This document shows, piece after piece, positions 45,602-54,379 of a stretch of DNA of 64,000 bases. Position 1 is the first letter of the stretch. Each line of letters opens with the position of its first letter. Location: the NCBI GenBank assembly GCA_943789375.1, contig CALSTX010000003.1, positions 1-64,000 of the forward strand. Direction: 5' to 3'. The DNA is from an uncultured Opitutales bacterium (GTDB lineage Bacteria; Verrucomicrobiota; Verrucomicrobiia; Opitutales; Seribacteraceae). The position numbers and the translations under genes are program-made. Under the pieces are notes generated by a model. That model was not told the origin of the DNA. It saw nothing but the letters and a program-made list of their open reading frames with translations, and searched no databases.

Positions 45602-47068
45602 TCAGAAGGGTATGATTCTCTGCACATCAAAAAAGGTGACATACAACATGAAGGAGAAAAGCAGTAATACAAAAAGACTTTGAGCTCTCTCAAGAAAGGC
45701 AAGGGGTAGGGGTTGGCCTCGTATCTTTTCAATGGTGGCAAATAACATATGGCCCCCGTCCAGGACAGGTATGGGCAGCAAATTAAGAATAGCCAGGTTT
45801 ACATTGATAAAGACAACAAACCAGAGGAGTTTCTTGAAACCAATTTTGGCAAATAAGCTGAGGTGGTTGACGATCCCCACCGGGCCACTCATGTTGCGAA
45901 GTTTTACATCGGATTGAGGGCTGACCAATCCACTGAGGGTGAGATACATGTCCTTAACTCTCCGAGTAATTAAAACGAACGGATTGGGGAAGGTGGTGGT
46001 TATTTTAGCCTGGGGTCGAAAGCCAATAAGTTTTCGAGTAACCGCAGTGGTACCCAAAACTATCTCTTTTTCTACCGGAGATAAGTCGTAGGTTTGTTCT
46101 CTTCCTTTTTCACCTCCTTTGCGTACTGTAAAAGCCACGCTTTGATTAGCGTCGATGTTAGTTAAGTAGGTAACCAGCTGGGAGAAAGAGTAAATTTTTT
46201 GCCCATCAATCTGAACCGGTTGATCTCCCACTTCGAGACCTGCTTGAATCGCAGGCATATCAGGCTGTAAGGATTCAATAAAAAACGATTCCTCTGGGCC
46301 AATACCAATAATACGGATTTCTTCGTTCCCTACGACTTCGGGGTAAATCTCAAGCTTCTTCTCTATCCCATCGCGGAGAATGGTGAGGTTGACGAGTCTT
46401 CGTCCCTGGGCAGTTTGTTGTTTGCCGGTTACGATTCTATTTTGGATATCCATGAAGTTTTCCACGGAAGCACCATCCACCTGCAAAATTTCATCGCCTA
46501 ATTTTAAACCTGCCTTGTGCGCGGGGCCAGTGACTTCCTCGCCCTCTTCAACAAGTGGGTTCCATCGTTCCACTGTGTCCGCAACATAACCGACCTTAGT
46601 CGTAAGTTGTGAGTCCGCTACATCATAGCCAAAGACAGAAAGTATACAGGCCAGGGAAAAGGCAAGCAGTACATTGAAGACGGCACCCATTACCGAAACA
46701 ATCATTTTGTCCGCATAGGTTATTTTGGGGAGCTGTTTAGCTTTTTCTTCCTCTTCGTCCTCTTCATCCCAGGATGTGAATGGTTTCTTTTCTTCTGCAC
46801 CCTGCTGTTCCTCTTTTCCTTCCAGCCGGCCCATATCCACAAGTTGAGGAAGGGCCACATATCCACCGAATGGAATAGCCGATAAGCGGTACTCAACCCC
46901 ATTGCGGGTCCAGCCAAATATTTTGGGTCCAAAACCTATTGAAAAACGGGTGATTACCAGACCTCGGCGGCGAGCCGCTAGAAAATGGCCGAGTTCATGA
47001 ATAAATATGGTGAAGCCAAGAGCAAACAAGGCGACAAAGATAAAGGCTAGGTCGAGGACAGTGGACAT
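45602..47068 (-). CDS. rseP: Site-2 protease RseP
   Basis: 488 residues. HELGH (24-28) is the zinc-binding active site in the first membrane helix. Two PDZ domains follow (EILQVDGASVENFMDIQNRIV and MPAIQAGLEVGDQPVQIDG), and the LNLLPIPVLDGGHM motif near 430 provides the third metal ligand. It cleaves anti-sigma factors or signal peptide remnants within the membrane. An acidic segment (about 85-110, WDEEDEEEEKAKQLPK) is inserted after the first loop. It lies 2 bp downstream of dxr. Confidence 0.94.
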   Translation of the reverse strand: MSTVLDLAFIFVALFALGFTIFIHELGHFLAARRRGLVITRFSIGFGPKIFGWTRNGVEYRLSAIPFGGYVALPQLVDMGRLEGKEEQQGAEEKKPFTSWDEEDEEEEKAKQLPKITYADKMIVSVMGAVFNVLLAFSLACILSVFGYDVADSQLTTKVGYVADTVERWNPLVEEGEEVTGPAHKAGLKLGDEILQVDGASVENFMDIQNRIVTGKQQTAQGRRLVNLTILRDGIEKKLEIYPEVVGNEEIRIIGIGPEESFFIESLQPDMPAIQAGLEVGDQPVQIDGQKIYSFSQLVTYLTNIDANQSVAFTVRKGGEKGREQTYDLSPVEKEIVLGTTAVTRKLIGFRPQAKITTTFPNPFVLITRRVKDMYLTLSGLVSPQSDVKLRNMSGPVGIVNHLSLFAKIGFKKLLWFVVFINVNLAILNLLPIPVLDGGHMLFATIEKIRGQPLPLAFLERAQSLFVLLLFSFMLYVTFFDVQRIIPF

Positions 47069-47069
47069 C

Positions 47070-48224
47070 TTAGTTTAAACTGTTAACAACAGTTTCTGCA
47101 GTTTCTCGAATTTGAGAGTCGAGTAGGTGTAATTCATCAATGGTTAAAGGTTCTATGGCATTTAATTTATTCAAGGTAGCGTCTATTATGTTCGAAATCT
47201 GGACAAAGCCAATTCGATTCATTCGAAAAGCATCCACTGCTACCTCATTGGCGGCATTAAAGCCCAGGGGAAAGCAGCCTCCTTGTGCGAGTGATTGCTT
47301 TGCTAAGCGCAGACAGGGGTATCTTTGCTCACAGGGCGGAGTAAAAGAGAGGTTTAAATTTGCCGAGAAATCGAGAGATTTTTCAACTCCGTGGTGCCTT
47401 TCGGGAAAGAGCAAGGCATTTTGTAAGGCAAAGGTCATGGATGGAGGACTTAGCTGGGCGAGGCAGCAACCATCGATAAAGCGAACCATGGCATGCACAA
47501 TACTGGGCGGATGAATGACGACCTCCATTTTCCCGGGTGGTAAACCAAATAACCAATGAGCTTCAATTAACTCCAGCCCCTTGTTGGCCATGGTGGCGGA
47601 GTCGATGGTTACTTTTGGGCCCATCGACCAATTGGGATGCTGCAGGGCTTGCTCAAGGCTTACATCTTTGAGCTTGTCGATGGGCAGATCCCGAAAAGCA
47701 CCCCCAGATGCGGTCAATATGATTGAATCCAAGGCACGGTCTTCCTGTCCGAGTAGGCATTGATGGATAGCATTGTGCTCACTATCAGCCGGGATAATCC
47801 GGGCGCCTGATTTACGAGCTGCTTCAGTTACCAATTTACCTCCAACCACCAAGCTTTCTTTATTTGCCAATACCACATCTTTCCCGGCGTTCAAGGCCGC
47901 GAGGGTGGGCCCTAGGCCAGCGGAACCGACAATGGCAACCACAACTACATCAGCATCATCATGCGAAGCGAGGGCATTCAGGTTTGAACTGCCCGAGCTA
48001 AGGGTGGTGGCAGAAGAAAAAGCTTCAGGGTTTTTGGGTGAGGTACCAAGGTGGGCATGGGGAACCTGAAATTCATGGACGATAGTACGAAGCTTTTCTT
48101 CTTGTTGATTTGCCGAGACGCCCAGGAGTTCGAGCTTGTCAGGATGTTTTCGTAATACTCTGAGTGTGCTTTCTCCAATGGAACCGGTAGCCCCAAGGAG
48201 GACAAACTTCTTCCGACGGCTCAC
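47070..48224 (-). CDS. dxr: 1-deoxy-D-xylulose 5-phosphate reductoisomerase
   Basis: 384 residues. The NADPH-binding motif LGATGSIGESTLRVL (8-22) is followed by VLANKESLVVGGKLV, IIPADSEHNAIHQCL (metal and substrate ligands), ILTASGGAFRDLP, HPNWSMGPKVTIDSATMANKGLELIEAHWLFG and the C-terminal GFNAANEVAVDAF. It converts DXP to MEP, the committed step of the isoprenoid pathway that also includes IspG three genes on. Its start overlaps the cdsA stop by 4 bp (48221-48224). Confidence 0.96.
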   Translation of the reverse strand: MSRRKKFVLLGATGSIGESTLRVLRKHPDKLELLGVSANQQEEKLRTIVHEFQVPHAHLGTSPKNPEAFSSATTLSSGSSNLNALASHDDADVVVVAIVGSAGLGPTLAALNAGKDVVLANKESLVVGGKLVTEAARKSGARIIPADSEHNAIHQCLLGQEDRALDSIILTASGGAFRDLPIDKLKDVSLEQALQHPNWSMGPKVTIDSATMANKGLELIEAHWLFGLPPGKMEVVIHPPSIVHAMVRFIDGCCLAQLSPPSMTFALQNALLFPERHHGVEKSLDFSANLNLSFTPPCEQRYPCLRLAKQSLAQGGCFPLGFNAANEVAVDAFRMNRIGFVQISNIIDATLNKLNAIEPLTIDELHLLDSQIRETAETVVNSLN

Positions 48225-49081
48225 GATTGCAGGATAAGCAAAATGAAGTAGCCTGTTGGGGCGGCAAGAATCAAGCTATCGGTTAAGTCAAGGAGTCCAC
48301 CAATTCCAGGGATTGATCCACCTGAATCCTTCATGCCAGCCAGCCTTTTAAGGACCGAAGCAATCAGGTCACCAATCACCGATGTAATGGCAATAAGAAG
48401 TCCCCATATTGCCCCTTGGGCAGGAGAGAAGTCAAAGTCTCCAAATTCAACAAGAGTGGGGGAATAATTTAAAATCAACCAAGGAATAAGAGCACCAATC
48501 CCAGCTGAGGCACCCAATCCACCAATGAGGCCCTCTATTGTTTTTCCAGGAGAAATAGAGGGAGCCATTTTATGCCGCCCAATGGTTTTACCCACAAGCA
48601 GAGCCCCAATGTCACTAAACTTGGCCACCACCACCACCCAAAGTGCAAAGAATAACCCAAAGCCCAGGCTGGAATCCGTACTTTCAACCCCGGAAACTTG
48701 AATGATGCGGACAAAATAATGGAGCAAAAAGCTTACGAAGAGCAGACCGAAGAAGGTGGGTAGGAGACGCTTGACATACATACCGCGCTGAGCTTGCGGG
48801 AAAAGGACACAGGCAGCAGAGGTTAGCAGGGCACCCACGGCAAGCACATCTACCCCGGCACCAGGGAAATAAAAGGCAACCGGTATCATACAGCCTCCTG
48901 TGATCATGCCTGACATTCGATTTGCGGCAAAGCCAAGCCTGCCAAGAATTGTGTAGATTTCAAAAAGGGTGAGGGTGGCGCAGAGATTTAGAATCCACAT
49001 AGCTCCTGCTTCTTTGCTTGTGTAAACTATGCCTCCCATGAATGCCCAAAGGAAAATAGTGGAAATGGTACGAATGATCAT
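48221..49081 (-). CDS. cdsA: Phosphatidate cytidylyltransferase
   Basis: 286 residues with about seven membrane helices. The signature region reads GDLIASVLKRLAGMKDSG and then IPGIGGLLDLTDSLILAAP near the end. In E. coli this is GHGG...DRxDS, so the His and Arg positions are Ile and Leu here, a variation also seen in related phyla from memory. The earlier KFSDIGALLVGKTIGRHKMAPSISPGKTIEG segment is well conserved. It makes CDP-diacylglycerol for phospholipids. Located between uppS and dxr. Confidence 0.93.
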   Translation of the reverse strand: MIIRTISTIFLWAFMGGIVYTSKEAGAMWILNLCATLTLFEIYTILGRLGFAANRMSGMITGGCMIPVAFYFPGAGVDVLAVGALLTSAACVLFPQAQRGMYVKRLLPTFFGLLFVSFLLHYFVRIIQVSGVESTDSSLGFGLFFALWVVVVAKFSDIGALLVGKTIGRHKMAPSISPGKTIEGLIGGLGASAGIGALIPWLILNYSPTLVEFGDFDFSPAQGAIWGLLIAITSVIGDLIASVLKRLAGMKDSGGSIPGIGGLLDLTDSLILAAPTGYFILLILQS

Positions 49082-49092
49082 AATATGAATGA

Positions 49093-49833
49093 TTAGGTGA
49101 GGGATGCGATTTGTTCACGAGTCTTACCAAATCTTCGCTCCCGGTGAATGTAATCCTTTAAAGACCCGATAAAGGCACCACGATCAAATTCCGGCCAGTG
49201 TAAAGGCGAGACAAAAATTTCTGCGTAGGCGGCCTGTAAAAGTAAGAAGTTGCTCAGACGAAATTCTCCCGATGTTCGGATCACAAGATCAGGGTCTGGC
49301 AGGTCTCTGGTTTGGAGGTGCTCAGAGAAGTTCTGCCAATCCATTGATTCAGGATCTATATCATTTCTTTGCAGCATAGATTTTACCGCAGCAACTACCT
49401 CCTGGCGGCTTCCGTAGTTAAGTGCCAGGGTGAGATTCCAGTCTTTATTTTCTTTGGTCTGCTCAATGGTTTCTTCGACTGCTTTTCGAGCGAAGGGAGG
49501 TAGGCCTTCCAGGTCACCAATCGCACGTAATCGGATCCCATCTTTCATCATAGACCTGAGCTCGAGCTTCAGGAATTCTTCAAGCAATTTCATCAAACCT
49601 GATTTTTCAGCTACAGGTCGGTTTTGATTTTCTTGACTGAAGGCGTAGAGGGTAATGTAAGGAATACCGAGCTCGCGGGCAGTATTTACAACACTTCGGA
49701 CATTTTCTACACCATTACGGTGACCAAAAAGCCTGGGTTTCCCCCGAGACTGTGCCCAGCGACCGTTGCCATCCATGATGATGGCAACATGATTAGGGAG
49801 CTTTTGACTTTCTTCCGATGTGAATGGATTCAT
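49093..49833 (-). CDS. uppS: Isoprenyl (undecaprenyl) diphosphate synthase
   Basis: 246 residues from the ATG at 49833. A longer frame to 49941 would run into the divergent gene and adds no homology. The catalytic Asp is in AIIMDGNGRWA (D21), followed by HRNGVENVRSVV, ITLYAFSQENQNRP, and the C-terminal RTSGEFRLSNFLLLQAAYAEIFV with PLHWPEF. It is a cis-prenyltransferase that makes undecaprenyl diphosphate for peptidoglycan synthesis. The first gene of the leftward uppS-cdsA-dxr-rseP-ispG operon. Confidence 0.95.
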   Translation of the reverse strand: MNPFTSEESQKLPNHVAIIMDGNGRWAQSRGKPRLFGHRNGVENVRSVVNTARELGIPYITLYAFSQENQNRPVAEKSGLMKLLEEFLKLELRSMMKDGIRLRAIGDLEGLPPFARKAVEETIEQTKENKDWNLTLALNYGSRQEVVAAVKSMLQRNDIDPESMDWQNFSEHLQTRDLPDPDLVIRTSGEFRLSNFLLLQAAYAEIFVSPLHWPEFDRGAFIGSLKDYIHRERRFGKTREQIASLT

Positions 49834-49902
49834 TGAAAAATCACATACCAACCATTTCTGGCCAAATTGACAACGAGGAAAGCATAGAGTAGGAATCCAA
49901 TC

Positions 49903-50187
49903 ATGAACCAACCCATGGAAGAAAATGAAATTCAATCTCAAATTAAGAATTTACCTAGCTGGACTTGGGCGGATGATAAAATCCATAAAAGCTTAGTCTT
50001 TCCAGATTTCCGTGAAGCCATGTCATTTCTGGTGAGATTATCTTTTGAGGCCGAGCAGCTGGATCATCACCCCGAGATCTATAATTCTTACAATCGGGTA
50101 AAGATCTCGATAACAACTCATGATGTCGGTGGAAAAGTTACGGGCAAGGACTTCCAACTCGCCCATGCTATTGAAAAGCTAAGCTGA
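49903..50187 (+). CDS. phhB: Pterin-4a-carbinolamine dehydratase
   Basis: 94 residues, normal for the family. The motif is QLDHHPEIYNSYNRVKISITTHDVGG, with two catalytic histidines in HHP and the third in TTHD. It continues into KDFQLAHAIEKL. The enzyme regenerates tetrahydrobiopterin after aromatic amino acid hydroxylation; many bacteria have it without a hydroxylase. Divergent from uppS by 69 bp. Its 3' end is 7 bp from the sulfatase remnant. Confidence 0.93.
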   Translation: MNQPMEENEIQSQIKNLPSWTWADDKIHKSLVFPDFREAMSFLVRLSFEAEQLDHHPEIYNSYNRVKISITTHDVGGKVTGKDFQLAHAIEKLS

Positions 50188-50194
50188 CAAGAAA

Positions 50195-51718
50195 TCAGTC
50201 ATGCTTCTTTTTCTTGGGAACTTTTCTGACTCGGGTGAGAGGGCGTGTGTGTTCAGGCACTTGATATTCCTTACGTAACCTGGCCAGTTCCTTCTTAAGC
50301 TGAGCTGTGAGCTGTTCATATCCGGGCTCACCGTAAAGGGAATGTAATTCGTTTGGGTCTTCTTTCAGGTCATATAACTCCCACCCGTCGAGCATGCAAA
50401 AGTGGATAAGCTTGTGGCGGTCCGTACGAACCCCATAGTGACGGCGAACGCTGTGAGCTCCCGGGTATTCATAATAATGATAGTATAAGGACTTTCTTCA
50501 GTATTTTGGTTTCTTTCCGTGCAAAGTTGGAGTGATCGAAGCACCCTGCATATTTTTGGGGGACTGAACACCGCAAATGTCCAGGAAGGTTTGAGCATAG
50601 TCTAAGTTTTGTACAAGATCCGCGTTTTCCGAACTTGCAGGGGTGACGTCGGGCCAGCGTATAATCAGGGGTGTACGAAATGATTCTTCATACATCCACC
50701 TTTTATCATACCACCCGTGCTCACCCAGGTACCATCCCTGATCGGAAGAATAGATAACCACGGTGTTTTCAGCTAGCCCGCTCTCCTCAAGGTAGTCGAG
50801 CAGGCGACCAATATTTTCATCCACGGAGTCCACACAGCGAAGGTAGTCTTTTACATACCGTTGGTATTTCCACTTTAAAAGGGCGTCCCCCTGAAGATTT
50901 GCCTCCGTGAAAGCTTAATTTTTTGGGCCATAGGCTGCATCCCACTTGGCTTTTTGTGTGCTTGTGAGGTTTCGGCGAGTGGTGAGCTTTAAGTCGCTTT
51001 GCGATAAATGCCGGCCAATCGTCATGGATTGGTTAGATGCCGGACCCAAACGATTGTTGTAGGAATCACATAAAGTCTTGGGCTCTGGGATTTCAACCTC
51101 GTCGTATTTGCTCAGGTGTTTTGGGCCGGGCTACCAATTTCTATGGGGTGCTTTGTGTTGGCTCATGACAAAGAAAGGCTTTTCCGGGTCTCTTTCATTT
51201 TGCAGCCAGTCGAGGGTAACATCTGTAATAATATCCGTGGTGTAGCCAGTCATTTTTTTGACACCATCGGCCGTGTCCATTGGCGGGTTTTAGTAAGGTC
51301 CCTGGCCTTGTAAAACTTGCCAGAAATCGAACCCAGTCGGATCACTCTTAAGGTGCCATTTTCCAATGATTGCGGTTGTATAACCATGATTTCGGAGGAG
51401 TTTTGGAAAGGTCTGCTGGGAACCATCGAATACCTGACCGTTGGTGAGTTGGCCATTGAGGTGACTATGTTTGCCCGTGAGAATGACCGCTCGGCTGGGT
51501 GCATGTATGGAGTTGGTTACAAATGCCCGTTTGAAAAGCATGCAACCTTGTGCAATCCGGTCGATATTCGGGGTTTGGTTTCGGTTGGATCCGTAGGCTG
51601 AGATTGCTTGGTAAGCATGGTCATCCGTAAAGATAAACAAAACATTCAAAGGTTTTCCTTGGACTTGGATAAAAAAGCATCCCAAGAGGATCAAGAAACC
51701 TAGCAAAAAGGTGTGCAT
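50195..51718 (-). pseudogene. Sulfatase (alkaline phosphatase superfamily) inactivated by four in-frame stop codons
   Basis: One continuous reading frame of ~508 codons, starting at ATG 51718 (a TTG at 51730 is also in frame). It is interrupted by TAA at 51290-51292, TAG at 51131-51133, TAA at 50915-50917 and TGA at 50498-50500, all in the same phase with no indel. Sulfatase features are clear: signal peptide, [12 protein letters not shown] metal site, [54 protein letters not shown] and a C-terminal LYDLKEDPNELHSL. The active-site C/S-x-P-x-R, expected in [20 protein letters not shown], has His in place of Cys. That would also abolish formylglycine formation. Confidence 0.9.
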
Positions 51719-51808
51719 GGTTTTGAACAATCACTTTCGATTTCTCTTGGCAATTGGAAAAACGGGTGTGAGAAGACTAACAATCTATGAAGATGTTTTA
51801 TTCTGCAG

Positions 51809-54307
51809 GTGAATCAAGTAGACCATAAAAAGTCGTTCAGGGCGATTTGGCCACTTTTGGTCTCTCAGACAATTGGGGCTTTCAATGACAATGCAATGAA
51901 AGCAATGCTTCCGGTGATGGCAGCGGTCCAGTTTGGGAAAGCAACAATGGACACCGTCAACCAGCAGGTCTCTATTCTGCTGATTCTGCCCTTTGTTCTT
52001 TTTGCTCCATTTGCAGGTTGGATAACGGACCGGTTTTCCAAGAAAAAAGTGATCAGTTATTCCCTCCTTGGCCAGCTGCTAGGATTAGCTGTTCTGGGGT
52101 ACGCTTTTGTATCTGAAAGCTTGGAGCTAACCATGGCCGGATTTTTTTTGCTTTCGGTGCAATCCGCTTTCCTTTCTCCGGCCAAGAAGGGGATTTTGAA
52201 AGAACTGGTTGGAAGTAATAGCTTGGGCAAGGCGGTTGGCTTTATGGAGATGCTCGCGATGGTGGGTATACTTGGGGGTGCCTTTGCCGGTGCCTTGATC
52301 TTTGATCTTTTAGTGGAAGACAAAGGGGGCTGGGGTGCGGCAGGGCTGGTCTGCTCCTTGATTGCAATGTTGGCTCTTATTTCATGGATATTTTCATGGC
52401 CAATCCCAGAGACTCCCGCCGCTTGTGCCAAAGAGTTTAAACCCCGGGTGCTTGCGTCTCACTTGCCTGATTTATTTTATCTTTTGAAATGCCGTAAACT
52501 TCGTTACCCAGCGATGGGGGATGCTTGGTTTTGGGGAGTGGGAGGATTTTTCTACTTAGTATTGGTCAAGCTTTCCGGAGAGGTGGTTGCGGGAGATACT
52601 GGGATGGGCACCTTGTATGGGTACTGGTTTTTATTGTTGGGTATTGGTATCATGCTTGGGAGTCTATTTGTTGCCTATTTAAACCACGGAAGAATCGAGC
52701 TTGGATTGAGTGCTATCGGAGCCATGGGAATGCCCATGATTTTTGTTGGTCTTTACTGGTCAGAACCATTGGGGGGAGCATTTGATCTCTGTTGTTTTGG
52801 CCTGGGTTTTCTCGGAGCTTTATTTTTTGTTCCTTTAAATGGCCAACTTCAAGATCAGGCTAATGAGGACGAAAGGGGCCGGGTTTTGTCTGCTTCCAAC
52901 CTGCTGACTCAACTCTTTAGCATTGGAATGGTTTTATTTCATACCTTTTTGTCTAACTCCCAAGGGTTAAGCTCCAAACAGGAGCTGTTGGTGATCTTGG
53001 TGCCTGCTTTATTGATTGGCTGCATTACCCTGTGGTATTTGCTTGAGGACTTTTTTCGTGCTTGGTTTCATGTTTTATTACGAGTCTTTTACCGCATAAA
53101 ATTTTCAGGGATGGAGAACTTCCCGGCGGAGGGAGGCTGTTTACTGGTAAGCAATCATTTATCTTATGCGGATCCAGTTTTTATCGGGGCAGCTTTTCCT
53201 CGAAAAATCCGGTATCTTGCTTACTCTGGGCTTGCTCAATCTAGAATGATGCGGGCTGTTTTTAAACTGACGCAGACCCTTACAGTTTCTCCCCAAAGGT
53301 CATTGAAGAGCATAAGGGAATCAGTCAGCCAGTTAAAAAGAGGACAGGCCCTTTGCGTATTTGCGGAAGGAGGGATTTCGAGACTTGGGGTGATGCTTCC
53401 ATTTATGCGCGGGTCTATGGTTCTTGCCAAGCAGGCTGGGGTACCGATTATTCCGGTTCACATCGATAAGGTCTGGGGTTCAGTTTTTAGCCCGGAGCGA
53501 GGAAAGTTTTTCACGAAATGGCCTTTATCTTTTCCTTATCCAATCACTGTTTCAGTTGGGGCAGCTTTGGATTCGTCTGTAGTTTCTGTTGAAACGGTAA
53601 GATCAGAAGTTATGGAACTTGGAAGGCTTTCATTTACAGAACGTATAAAATCGAGGCAGGCAGCCCTGTTATTTATAAAGAAAAAAATATTTGGCCCCAA
53701 AGATTCTCCGTTTTTTCAGTCTTTATCCGGGGAACATATAAGCAAAGCAGAATTCTTGGAGTTTGTAGAAAAAAAGAGGGATGATGTGCCAGTCCATCTC
53801 CAAGAATGGGTGAATCAAGTGAAAAAGCTTTTAAAGGGTGACCTCGAACTGGCCTCTATTATTTATGTGAATTGGTGCCGGCTCAAGGATATGAATTTAT
53901 GGGATCACCCAAGCTTGTTGATAGGTAAAGGGAAAGGGCCGTGGGTTGAGCAATGGTTCCCCTGGATTCCCCTCTTGGATAACCGCATTATACGGTATGA
54001 TAATGAAGGCATTATAATGGGTAGAAACCTTCAGCAAATCCAGCACTCTCCGATCAAAACTACGCAGGGGTTAGCCACGAGTAGAAACGGATTAATTGCC
54101 ATCAATGGTCCGGATCCCTTGCTTAATGGAGTGGAGACAGATGTCATCACTCAATTTGGATCAAAGCGGGAGACTTTCGGTCGTATGCTGGTTGGGTGCT
54201 CATACAAAAATACGCCAGAAGGCTTTCTCTTCCAAGGTGTATTATGTGAGGAAATCCTGAAGGAAGTAAAAGGCGTTGATGAGGATGGTTTCCTGGAGCC
54301 TGTTTAA
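51809..54307 (+). CDS. MFS transporter fused to PlsC acyltransferase (LplT-Aas-like), with C-terminal extension
   Basis: 832 residues from GTG 51809. Residues about 1-415 are a 12-helix MFS transporter (IGAFNDNAMKAML, FAGWITDRFSKKKVISYSL). About 430-600 is a PlsC acyltransferase with HLSYAD (HX4D motif, in SNHLSYADP) and FAEGGISRLG in place of FPEGTRS. The last ~220 residues (from about SFTERIKSRQAALLFIKKK) match nothing I recognise; they are not the AMP-dependent ligase found in full LplT-Aas fusions. The likely role is lysophospholipid import and re-acylation. An ATG at 51787 is out of frame. Confidence 0.87.
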   Translation: MNQVDHKKSFRAIWPLLVSQTIGAFNDNAMKAMLPVMAAVQFGKATMDTVNQQVSILLILPFVLFAPFAGWITDRFSKKKVISYSLLGQLLGLAVLGYAFVSESLELTMAGFFLLSVQSAFLSPAKKGILKELVGSNSLGKAVGFMEMLAMVGILGGAFAGALIFDLLVEDKGGWGAAGLVCSLIAMLALISWIFSWPIPETPAACAKEFKPRVLASHLPDLFYLLKCRKLRYPAMGDAWFWGVGGFFYLVLVKLSGEVVAGDTGMGTLYGYWFLLLGIGIMLGSLFVAYLNHGRIELGLSAIGAMGMPMIFVGLYWSEPLGGAFDLCCFGLGFLGALFFVPLNGQLQDQANEDERGRVLSASNLLTQLFSIGMVLFHTFLSNSQGLSSKQELLVILVPALLIGCITLWYLLEDFFRAWFHVLLRVFYRIKFSGMENFPAEGGCLLVSNHLSYADPVFIGAAFPRKIRYLAYSGLAQSRMMRAVFKLTQTLTVSPQRSLKSIRESVSQLKRGQALCVFAEGGISRLGVMLPFMRGSMVLAKQAGVPIIPVHIDKVWGSVFSPERGKFFTKWPLSFPYPITVSVGAALDSSVVSVETVRSEVMELGRLSFTERIKSRQAALLFIKKKIFGPKDSPFFQSLSGEHISKAEFLEFVEKKRDDVPVHLQEWVNQVKKLLKGDLELASIIYVNWCRLKDMNLWDHPSLLIGKGKGPWVEQWFPWIPLLDNRIIRYDNEGIIMGRNLQQIQHSPIKTTQGLATSRNGLIAINGPDPLLNGVETDVITQFGSKRETFGRMLVGCSYKNTPEGFLFQGVLCEEILKEVKGVDEDGFLEPV

Positions 54308-54379
54308 GCTCTTTCCATGCTTTTCCATGCTTTTCCTTTCTTCCCAGCTCTGTTATGGTGAGTCATTTATTTTATATTT

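Noticed and set aside
50498-51292. Stop-codon readthrough or selenocysteine in the sulfatase
   Set aside because: TAA, TAG and TGA all occur, at sites without a SECIS-like hairpin in view, and the active-site Cys is also lost.
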